Shown piece after piece: positions 48,438 through 53,507 of a DNA stretch of 64,000 bases. The number at the start of each line of letters is the position of its first letter. Positions within the stretch are counted from its first letter, which is position 1. The notes beneath the pieces were generated by a model that was not told the origin of the DNA, made no database searches, and worked only from the letters and a program-made list of their open reading frames with translations. The position numbers were made by a program, and so were the translations under genes. This DNA is from Hyunsoonleella flava (GTDB lineage: Bacteria > Bacteroidota > Bacteroidia > Flavobacteriales > Flavobacteriaceae): contig NZ_SIRT01000005.1 in NCBI RefSeq assembly GCF_004310325.1, positions 1-64,000 of the forward strand, in the 5' to 3' direction.

Positions 48438-48500
48438 TAAGTAGGTAGATTACTTTCCACAGAAAAAATCCGAAGCAGAATAAACTGTTTCGGATTTTTT
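48411..48500 (+). promoter_or_regulatory. Attenuator: antiterminator versus intrinsic terminator
   Basis: Terminator: AAAAAATCCGAA (48463-48474) pairs perfectly with TTCGGATTTTTT (48489-48500), 12 bp. Antiterminator: CTTCGG (48411-48416) and TTTTCTG (48419-48425) pair with 48460-48475, which includes the terminator's 5' arm, so only one structure can form. A CCTACT / AGTAGG hairpin (about 48430-48446) sits in the antiterminator loop and may be a small inserted repeat. The 5' strand lies inside the leader-peptide frame. Confidence 0.7.
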
Positions 48501-48594
48501 ATTTCAAAATTTTTTAAGAATAAATAAATCTGATTGGTTTTAAGAGCGCAAAAGGTGTGCTTTAAAATCAAGTATCATATTAAATAAAACGAAA

Positions 48595-49131
48595 ATGGAA
48601 AATAATTTACATAACAACTATTTGTTTAAAGCTTTAGATGCTTATCCATATGTATTGGAAGAAACCTTAGAGGCATTACACTATGCTTTATCATACAACC
48701 CAAAAGACGCACAAGCGCTTTGTTTAATGGGGCGTGTGTATTCAGAGCAATTAAGTGACTACCAGACTGCTAAACAATATTTCGCAGAAGCTGTGGCTCA
48801 ACATATGGAGATGCCAAAAACGTACCCATTCTACATTCAAACACTATTGTGGAATGATGATTACGATGAGGCTGAAAAGTTAATTGCTTTTGCATTAACC
48901 ATAAAAGGTGTTGACAAAGGATTGATTGAGTTATTACAGGGTATCTTGTTTGAAAAGCAAGATAATTATAAAGCAGCAGTTAAGGCATTTAAAAGTGCTA
49001 ACAAAACAGCAACAAGCAACTGTTTTATTGATTACGTAAATAACGAAATATCTAGAGTGAAAAAGAAAATAAAGCCTAAAAAAAGTAATAGAAAAAAGAG
49101 GAAGTCTAACAAAAAAAGAAAGAGAAAATAA
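48595..49131 (+). CDS. TPR protein with a Lys/Arg-rich C-terminal tail
   Basis: A 178-residue protein. Residues about 15-150 form three to four TPR-like helix pairs (ALHYALSYNPKDAQALCLMGRVYSEQLSDYQTAKQYFAEAV, then WNDDYDEAEKLIAFAL, then ILFEKQDNYKAAVKAFKSA). The last 25 residues contain 18 Lys or Arg, an RNA-binding type of tail. It lies between the attenuator and the tRNA array on the same strand; only 31 nt separate its stop from the first tRNA. A partner role with the array transcripts is inferred. No catalytic motif is seen. The tail is coded by A-runs (A7 near 49111) that could allow slippage. Confidence 0.85.
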   Translation: MENNLHNNYLFKALDAYPYVLEETLEALHYALSYNPKDAQALCLMGRVYSEQLSDYQTAKQYFAEAVAQHMEMPKTYPFYIQTLLWNDDYDEAEKLIAFALTIKGVDKGLIELLQGILFEKQDNYKAAVKAFKSANKTATSNCFIDYVNNEISRVKKKIKPKKSNRKKRKSNKKRKRK

Positions 49132-49132
49132 C

Positions 49133-49159
49133 AAATCGGCAAACATGGTTTGCCGATTT
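49133..49159 (+). promoter_or_regulatory. Perfect 12-bp hairpin between TPR gene and array
   Basis: AAATCGGCAAAC-ATG-GTTTGCCGATTT. Only three T follow, all inside the stem, so it is a weak terminator. It could instead be an RNase III or mRNA-end processing site that separates the TPR mRNA from the tRNA array. Confidence 0.6.
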
Positions 49160-49162
49160 AAT

Positions 49163-49245
49163 GGGAACTCGCTAGTGTTGGAGAGCTAGGTCTGTCTGTA
49201 AAACAGGTGTATTATACAAAGTAGGTTCAAATCCTTCAGTTCCCA
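49163..49245 (+). tRNA. tRNA-Tyr (GTA)
   Basis: Acceptor GGGAACT / AGTTCCC. Anticodon loop CTGTAAA. A long variable arm as in bacterial tRNA-Tyr. T-loop TTCAAAT with one mismatch in its stem. Confidence 0.85.
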
Positions 49246-49253
49246 CTAATATT

Positions 49254-49325
49254 GGTTCATTGGGGTAATGGCTATCCTTCCTGATTGTCTCTCAGGAGAA
49301 ACGAGTTCGATTCTCGTATGAACCG
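49254..49325 (+). tRNA. tRNA-Asp (GTC) with U37
   Basis: Acceptor GGTTCAT / ATGAACC and T-arm ACGAG / CTCGT are perfect. Anticodon stem CCTGA / TCAGG with loop TTGTCTC: the base after the anticodon is T, not the usual purine. The D-arm is G-rich (GGGT / ATCC) and unlike a normal tRNA-Asp. Discriminator G. Confidence 0.72.
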
Positions 49326-49330
49326 CAAAA

Positions 49331-49404
49331 GTACTCTGTGAACAACGCGAATGGTGCTGGGTTCTATAAGAGAAGTATAAGAGGCCATTGGTTTATAGAG
49401 TGCT
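49331..49404 (+). ncRNA. tRNA-sized unit without a T-loop
   Basis: Acceptor-like stem GTACTCT / AGAGTGC (one G-U) encloses 59 nt, the size of a tRNA. A D-like stem GAAC / GTTC has a 17-nt loop. TATA / TATA with a 7-nt loop AGAGAAG lies where the anticodon arm should be, with no U33. There is no TTCRA loop. It is either a decayed tRNA or a tRNA-shaped RNA. Confidence 0.35.
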
Positions 49405-49408
49405 ATTT

Positions 49409-49496
49409 GGAGAGTAGGCAAATATTGGTTTGTTGCGCTTACCTGCTAAGTAAGTTTGCCGTTTTGGTAATGAAGGTTCAATTCCTTTGCTCTCCG
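49409..49496 (+). tRNA. tRNA-Ser (GCT)
   Basis: Acceptor GGAGAGT / GCTCTCC. Anticodon stem CTTAC / GTAAG, loop CTGCTAA. Long variable arm about 17 nt, T-loop TTCAATT, discriminator G as in serine tRNAs. Confidence 0.85.
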
Positions 49497-49506
49497 CAAA
49501 ATTAAT

Positions 49507-49578
49507 GCTCCGTTGGTCAAATGGATAAGACGCTACACTTTCTATGTAGAATTAAGAGTTCGATTCTCTTACGGAGTA
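49507..49578 (+). tRNA. tRNA-Glu (TTC) with U37
   Basis: Acceptor GCTCCGT / ACGGAGT. Anticodon stem CTACA / TGTAG is perfect, loop CTTTCTA: anticodon TTC by position, followed by T at 37. The D-arm (GTC ... GAC) resembles that of Arg or Glu tRNAs. If the loop slipped by one base the anticodon would be TCT (Arg). Confidence 0.7.
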
Positions 49579-49583
49579 CAAAT

Positions 49584-49656
49584 TGAGGCATAACTCAGTG
49601 GTAAGAGTGTCACGTTTACATCGTGAAAGTCATAGGTTCGAATCCTATTGTCTCAA
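49584..49656 (+). tRNA. tRNA-Val (TAC)
   Basis: Acceptor TGAGGCA / TGTCTCA, D-stem CTC / GAG, anticodon stem TCACG / CGTGA with loop TTTACAT, T-arm ATAGG / CCTAT. A canonical cloverleaf. Confidence 0.9.
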
Positions 49657-49661
49657 CACAT

Positions 49662-49734
49662 TGAGGTATAGCTTAATTGTTAAAGCACCGAGCTTTTAAC
49701 TCGGGTGATTTAGGTTCAACTCCTAATACCTCAA
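49662..49734 (+). tRNA. tRNA-Lys (TTT) with an altered D-loop
   Basis: Acceptor TGAGGTA / TACCTCA, anticodon stem CCGAG / CTCGG with loop CTTTTAA, T-arm TTAGG / CCTAA. The D-loop AATTGTTA lacks the G18-G19 pair that docks to the T-loop. Confidence 0.82.
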
Positions 49735-49740
49735 CAATAT

Positions 49741-49813
49741 GCAGGAATGGCGAAATGGCAAACGCACTCGACTTAGAATCGAGAAACTGGGAGTTCGAAT
49801 CTCTCTTCCTGTA
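49741..49813 (+). tRNA. tRNA-Leu (TAG) with a short variable loop
   Basis: Acceptor GCAGGAA / TTCCTGT, anticodon stem CTCGA / TCGAG with loop CTTAGAA, and the GGCGAAATGGCAAACGC D-arm of leucine tRNAs. Leucine tRNAs are class II with a long variable arm; here only 5 nt (AAACT) remain. Confidence 0.75.
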
Positions 49814-49819
49814 CTATTT

Positions 49820-49893
49820 GCTCTACTAGCCCAACTGGAAGAGGCATCGGTTTTAAGCACCGTAAAGTCCAAGTTCGAATCTTGGGGTAAAGG
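49820..49893 (+). tRNA. tRNA-Leu-like (TAA) unit with imperfect acceptor
   Basis: D-arm GCC / GGC, anticodon stem with CGGT / ACCG and loop TTTAAGC, T-arm CCAAG-TTCGAAT-CTTGG. The acceptor GCTCTAC pairs with GTAAAGG at only five of seven positions. Confidence 0.6.
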
Positions 49894-49914
49894 TTCGAGT
49901 CCTTTTAGGTTGTC
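49889..49914 (+). other. Second, orphan T-arm directly after the Leu unit
   Basis: AAAGG-TTCGAGT-CCTTT is a perfect T-arm followed by TAGGTTGTC, but no matching 5' acceptor strand is near. Either a 3' half left by a deletion, or an expanded variable arm. Confidence 0.55.
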
Positions 49915-49921
49915 AAAAAAT

Positions 49922-49994
49922 GGTGTCTTTAGTTTATTTGGTAAAACGCCTCACTGTGAATGAGAAGAACAGGGTTCGAATCCCGAAGTCACCC
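49922..49994 (+). tRNA. tRNA-His (GTG)
   Basis: Anticodon loop CTGTGAA, stem CTCA / TGAG. Acceptor GGTGTCT / AGTCACC has a T-T mismatch, and two T-stem pairs are broken. The discriminator is C as in tRNA-His, but the -1 base is T rather than the G-1 identity element. Confidence 0.75.
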
Positions 49995-50004
49995 CAAATA
50001 GGAA

Positions 50005-50078
50005 GAGTATCTATAGTGTAATGGCTCGCACGGGAGGTATATCCGCCCAGATCAAGTTCGAATCTTGATAGATACTCA
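50005..50078 (+). tRNA. tRNA-like unit with a 9-bp acceptor helix, anticodon uncertain
   Basis: GAGTATCTA pairs perfectly with TAGATACTC, and the T-arm TCAAG-TTCGAAT-CTTGA joins it directly, giving a 14-bp acceptor/T helix instead of 12. One fold of the anticodon arm (GGGAG / CGCCC, one mismatch) gives loop GTATATC with anticodon ATA and U37. Other folds lack U33. Confidence 0.5.
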
Positions 50079-50085
50079 AAACATT

Positions 50086-50158
50086 GGAACAGTAGCAAAG
50101 TTGGTCAATGCACCAGATTGAAGCTCTGGGAATATAGGTTCGAATCCTGTCTGTTCCA
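50086..50158 (+). tRNA. tRNA-Phe (GAA)
   Basis: Acceptor GGAACAG / CTGTTCC, D-stem GCA / TGC, anticodon stem CCAGA / TCTGG with loop TTGAAGC, T-loop TTCGAAT, discriminator A. A canonical cloverleaf. Confidence 0.9.
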
Positions 50159-50163
50159 CTAAA

Positions 50164-50371
50164 TACCTCTTTAGCTTAAAGGGAAGAGCTGCGGAAAAAG
50201 ATTTTGATTCGTTACCGTGGAGTGATAGGATGATGTGGTTGGTGGCGTGCCTGCCAATGACTAGGTTTTGCAAAAGCACCGAAATACACAGGATGTAAAG
50301 TAGGAAAGCGCATTTAGAGCCTATCTGTTCGCGTCCTGCGAAAGTGCCAGTTCGAATCTGGCAAGAGGCAC
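50164..50371 (+). tRNA. tRNA split by about 140 nt in the anticodon loop
   Basis: 5' half: acceptor TACCTCT, D-stem AGCT / AGCT with GGG in the loop, anticodon strand GCGGA (50191-50195). 3' half: TCC-T-GC (50334-50339), T-arm TGCCAG-TTCGAATC-TGGCA, acceptor AGAGGCA (six of seven pairs). The insert (about 50196-50333) has hairpins such as TTTTGCAAAA but no group I or II intron core that I can see. Confidence 0.5.
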
Positions 50372-50373
50372 AA

Positions 50374-50503
50374 CACTCTTAAAAAGAGAATCCTGCTTTT
50401 GCAGGAAATAGTATCAAGCTGGTCTTGTTGGGTGTTTCAGTATAGCACTATTGCATAAAACGTTGCAGGGATGCATGATGGTTTTATGTTCAACTAGACT
50501 TGG
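50374..50503 (+). ncRNA. Structured element within the array
   Basis: Hairpins CTCTT / AAGAG and TCCTGC / GCAGGA come first. Then GGTCTTGTTG (50421-50430) pairs with CAACTAGACT (50491-50500) in an acceptor-like helix enclosing a GTG / CAC arm and a perfect CATAAAAC / GTTTTATG helix (50454-50461 with 50481-50488), with an inner TGCA / TGCA hairpin. No T-loop. It is tRNA-sized but not a tRNA. Confidence 0.4.
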
Positions 50504-50537
50504 AGGTTTTAACTGTTTACCAAAAAATAGTCTCGAC

Positions 50538-50605
50538 TCAATAGGTCGTGGGTTCGATTCCCACTCACGCTACGGCGTGATAGTTCAGTAGGTTAGAACA
50601 ATTGA
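50538..50605 (+). other. Permuted tRNA unit 1 (3' half before 5' half)
   Basis: In order: anticodon 3' strand TCAAT (50538-50542), 5-nt variable loop, T-arm GTGGG-TTCGATT-CCCAC, acceptor 3' TCACGCT (50565-50571), AC, acceptor 5' GGCGTGA (50574-50580), TA, D-arm GTTC-AGTAGGTTA-GAAC, A26, anticodon 5' strand ATTGA (50601-50605). Acceptor and anticodon stems pair with exact tRNA spacing. The anticodon itself lies at the open ends and cannot be read. Confidence 0.5.
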
Positions 50606-50611
50606 TTTTTT

Positions 50612-50697
50612 GGATAGCGCAGGTTCGAATCCTGCCGAGGTCACCAAAAATTGGATCTCGTAGCTCAGTAGGTTAGAGCACTACACTCATAATGTAG
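50612..50697 (+). other. Permuted tRNA unit 2, anticodon CAT
   Basis: 3' part first: T-arm GCAGG-TTCGAAT-CCTGC and acceptor CGAGGTC (50636-50642) followed by ACCA. Then acceptor 5' GATCTCG (50654-50660), TA, D-arm GCTC-AGTAGGTTA-GAGC, and a complete anticodon arm CTACA-CTCATAA-TGTAG (50681-50697). The linear 3' side (GGG / CCC with loop TTTTTAA) has no acceptor match. A Met or Ile2-type tRNA in permuted order, joint in the variable loop. Confidence 0.5.
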
Positions 50698-50699
50698 GT

Positions 50700-51040
50700 T
50701 AATGGGTTTTTAACCCTCCCCCACCAAAGCTTATCATCTTGTAAAACTGATAGCCAACGCAGTTCGCTACACTGCTCAACAAAAACAGGGCGAAAACAGT
50801 TGGATTGTAAGTCGGCTTTTGTGCCCCAATGGAAGCAATCTGAAACGCACTTTGAAATACTGATTTTTAATTGTTATATCTAATTACTGTTTTGTTTTCA
50901 GGATATAAAACGTCGTATCTTAATGGAGATATAATCTTTTACTTCCACACTACATCACACTAGTTATTGAGGCTTTTAATATGAGTATTTCCGTGTGTAA
51001 CAGATGACTTTCAATCTGCTGTTTTTAAGACGATAATTCC
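50700..51040 (+). other. Decayed end of the array and empty stretch
   Basis: 50703-50720 is a GGGTT / AACCC hairpin. 50731-50776 has tRNA-Thr-like scraps (TATCA / TGATA around CTTGTAA, then GCAGT / ACTGC). 50788-50826 is a GGGC-AAAA / TTTT-GCCC hairpin. From about 50830 to 51040 I see no gene or clear structure. Confidence 0.35.
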
Positions 51041-51134
51041 GCGTTAGGGATAGAAGTGGTTAGCTTTTGGCGAGGCGAGCATCGAGCCAAAACTATTGAA
51101 CGGATAGCCCGACCCCTTGTGGGTAACGCCCAAA
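51041..51134 (+). repeat. Dispersed flavobacterial intergenic repeat, copy 4
   Basis: GCGTTAGGGAT start, TAGCTTTTGG, GGATAGCCCGACCCCTTG and GTGGGTAACGCCCAA end. It lies between the array and the slipin gene. A GTAAC / GTTAC hairpin follows at about 51180-51196. Confidence 0.78.
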
Positions 51135-51255
51135 ATAGATTTAAAATTCAGCATTTACTCGGTGTTGTGTTTTAAATATGGTAACCCTTCCGTTACAGGT
51201 TTTACCGCGCCTTAGTTGGCAAAAAATAATTGAATAATTTAAAAAGTAAGAAACA

Positions 51256-52353
51256 ATGAAACGAGTAAGAATTAATGCAGGAAAAGTGGGTTTGGTTTTC
51301 AAAGGCGGTAACTACAAACGTGTAATTACCGAGGGAAAACATTGGATAGGTTTTAACCAGCGTGTATTGGTGTATAGCTTAGAAAATGCCTTTGCTACAC
51401 CTATTGCTCTAGAACTCTTACTACAAGACGAAACGTTGGCCAAAATGCTTGATGTTATTGAGGTAAAAGACAGTGAATTGGTTTTAGTTTTCGAAAACGG
51501 AAACTTTAAAACCGTATTGTCTGCGGGACGTTACGTGTACTGGAAGGGTTTGATTGATCGTGAATTTACAATAGTAGATTTAAGCAAAATTGATATTACT
51601 GAAGATATCGACAAGGCGTTGTTCAGCAAATATGATTTGAGCAAACACATCCGCACCTTTGAGGTGGCCGCTTACGAAAAGGCGGTGCTCTTGGTAGACG
51701 ATGTGTACACCAAAACACTTAGCGGTGGTACGTACCGTTTCTGGAGAAACGACACAACTATTAAAATCGCTAAGGTAGATACACGTCAATTGCAACTGGA
51801 AATTGCTGGACAAGAATTGTTAACTAAAGACAAAGCGGCTATCCGTATCAACTTTTACACACAGTACAAAGTAACCGATATTGAAACCGCTTTACTAGAA
51901 AACAAGGACTACGAAAAGCAATTGTACATTACTATGCAATTGGTGTTGCGTGCCTATGTTGGTGCTTACACTTTGGATGAACTTTTAGAGCGTAAAGAAA
52001 ACATTGCAGATGCCGTGTTTAACGACGTAAAAACAAGCGCAACCAAATTGGGTGTAACCGTGCTTACTTGCGGTATTCGAGATGTTATTTTAACGGGTGA
52101 TATGAAAGATATCATGAACCAAGTTTTAGTAGCACAAAAGAAAGCGCAGGCCAACACCATTACCCGTCGTGAGGAAACAGCCTCTACCCGTAGCTTGCTA
52201 AACACGGCAAAGTTAATGGAAGAGAACCACATGCTGTACAAGCTAAAAGAGATGGAGTATGTTGAAAAAATCGCCGATAAGATTGGTGAAATCACGGTGG
52301 CTGGTAATGGCGGTATTGTAACACAATTAAAGGAGATTTTCTCTGGAAATTAA
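51256..52353 (+). CDS. Slipin (SPFH/Band 7) protein beside the tRNA array
   Basis: A 365-residue SPFH protein. The SPFH domain spans about 125-300 (VLLVDDVYTKTLSGGTYRFWRNDTTIKIAKVDTRQLQLEIAGQELLTKDKAAIRINFYTQYKV). No membrane hairpin precedes it, so it is likely soluble or peripheral. The N-terminal 170 residues contain three copies of one beta motif (GLVFKGGNYKRVITEGKHWI, LVLVFENGNFKTVLSAGRYVYW, AVLLVDDVYTKTLSGGTYRFW). Slipins of this type are recurrent neighbours of RtcB RNA ligase, Ro60 and tRNA-like Y RNAs in Proteobacteria. RtcB is not in this window. A joint role with the array is inferred from position. Confidence 0.85.
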   Translation: MKRVRINAGKVGLVFKGGNYKRVITEGKHWIGFNQRVLVYSLENAFATPIALELLLQDETLAKMLDVIEVKDSELVLVFENGNFKTVLSAGRYVYWKGLIDREFTIVDLSKIDITEDIDKALFSKYDLSKHIRTFEVAAYEKAVLLVDDVYTKTLSGGTYRFWRNDTTIKIAKVDTRQLQLEIAGQELLTKDKAAIRINFYTQYKVTDIETALLENKDYEKQLYITMQLVLRAYVGAYTLDELLERKENIADAVFNDVKTSATKLGVTVLTCGIRDVILTGDMKDIMNQVLVAQKKAQANTITRREETASTRSLLNTAKLMEENHMLYKLKEMEYVEKIADKIGEITVAGNGGIVTQLKEIFSGN

Positions 52354-52362
52354 ATAGGTGTT

Positions 52363-52527
52363 TTGGGCGTAACCCCGCCGGAAAAAGGCGGGGTCGCGCT
52401 TTACGCTATATCTTTTTAAAATGGCATTGCAAGGACGAAGGACGTGGTAATCTGCCAAATTCCAGTTCTGCACAAAGTAAGTGCTAACCCATTTTTAAAA
52501 AGGATGCCGCTGCAATCGCTTACGCGG
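52363..52527 (-). repeat. Dispersed repeat copy 5, interrupted by a second repeat
   Basis: Minus-strand copy: GGGCGTAACCCCGCC at one end and ATGCCGCTGCAATC with GCTTACGC at the other. The middle holds about 80 nt of a different repeat (ATTGCAAGGACGAAGGACG, then GTGGTAATCTG), so one repeat seems to have entered another. Confidence 0.65.
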
Positions 52528-52591
52528 GTGAAGGAATATTTTCAAAGAAAGCGTTAAGAATGCTATATTGTAAATAAAAAGTCGATTTAGG

Positions 52592-53470
52592 ATGAGTAAA
52601 AGTGAGTTTATTATCAAACTGTTAGCGAAAAAGGATCAATTGCTTTCAAATTATCAATATCAAAAAACTGTTTTAATAGATTTGATAAAAATTGGGTTCA
52701 AGTATGTAGATGAACATTTTAAGAATGAAGAAAACAAATTTGCTAATATGATGCTACAAATGTCATTGCTAAAGGCAAATTCAATTCTTCAATTAGCTGA
52801 AGGAACTACAATTTTTGGTACTTCAAAAATGGAGATCCCCTTAATTGATATTCAATCTCAATCAAGCATCTTTCGATCTTTATTTGAAAATTATTGCTTT
52901 TTTAATCACTTATATATTCATGAATGGAACAATGAAGAATTTCTTGTTTTAGAAAACATATGGAAAATAACCTCATTAACTCAAAGGTTTGAACTTCTTA
53001 AAGAAAGTACAAATAGTTTGAGTTCAGATAACAAGAAAAAAATAGACACCGAAAAAGAGTTTGTTTCTCAAATGACCAAAGAAATAAAAGGAACATCAAT
53101 TTATGCTAAAAACAAAAAAGCGATAGACAATTATATAAAAAGAAATAGATGGCAATTAACAATTAATGATAAAAGAATTCAAAGTATTTCTTGGAAAGAT
53201 ATGTTTGAAAACTCGCAGAAAAATAAAGGTAGACAAAATCGAACCTATCAAATGTTTTCTTTAGATAGTCATCCCTCTTATTTTTCAGTTTTCCAGTTTG
53301 GAGATTTATATAAAAACAGGCATGATTTAGAAAGAAAAACAACATTAATGTATCAGACAATTGAAATGCTTTGTAATTATCTATTCGACTTTAAAACACT
53401 GTTGAAAAATGAAATTGATATTGACATTGAAACAAAATACCTAGTAGAAATATTAGGAAAAGACAACTAA
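52592..53470 (+). CDS. DUF5677-like helical protein
   Basis: A 292-residue, all-helical, Lys-rich protein. The segments SSIFRSLFENYCFFNHLYI and LDSHPSYFSVFQFGDLY resemble DUF5677 (tentative), a family of unknown function with conserved Arg, Glu and His. Its low GC (long A runs) is below that of the slipin and kinase genes around it, which may indicate transfer. It lies after the slipin gene on the same strand. Confidence 0.65.
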   Translation: MSKSEFIIKLLAKKDQLLSNYQYQKTVLIDLIKIGFKYVDEHFKNEENKFANMMLQMSLLKANSILQLAEGTTIFGTSKMEIPLIDIQSQSSIFRSLFENYCFFNHLYIHEWNNEEFLVLENIWKITSLTQRFELLKESTNSLSSDNKKKIDTEKEFVSQMTKEIKGTSIYAKNKKAIDNYIKRNRWQLTINDKRIQSISWKDMFENSQKNKGRQNRTYQMFSLDSHPSYFSVFQFGDLYKNRHDLERKTTLMYQTIEMLCNYLFDFKTLLKNEIDIDIETKYLVEILGKDN

Positions 53471-53507
53471 TTAAATAGAAACCACAATTCCCTACCTTTA
53501 CCACCCT

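Larger units (their letters stand above)
49163..50830 (+). other. Array of about 16 tRNA and tRNA-like units
   Basis: Units follow each other with 4-10 nt between most of them: Tyr, Asp, tRNA-like, Ser, Glu, Val, Lys, Leu, Leu, His, a Tyr-or-Ile-like unit, Phe, an interrupted unit, a structured element, two permuted units, and a decayed end. The set samples amino acids almost once each. CCA is not encoded except in one unit. Several units break tRNA rules (see separate entries). Such arrays are known on mobile elements of other phyla, but one behind an attenuator is not known to me. Confidence 0.8.

Noticed and set aside
49739-49963. An open frame of 74 codons on the plus strand
   Set aside because: It runs through three tRNA units and has no start signal or domain. 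The tRNA folds explain the sequence.
50196-50333. Insert in the split tRNA as a group I intron
   Set aside because: Too short, and no P3-P8 core or guanosine site that I can find.
49163-50830. The array as an integrated phage or plasmid
   Set aside because: No integrase, replication or structural genes are nearby, although a transferred origin remains possible.
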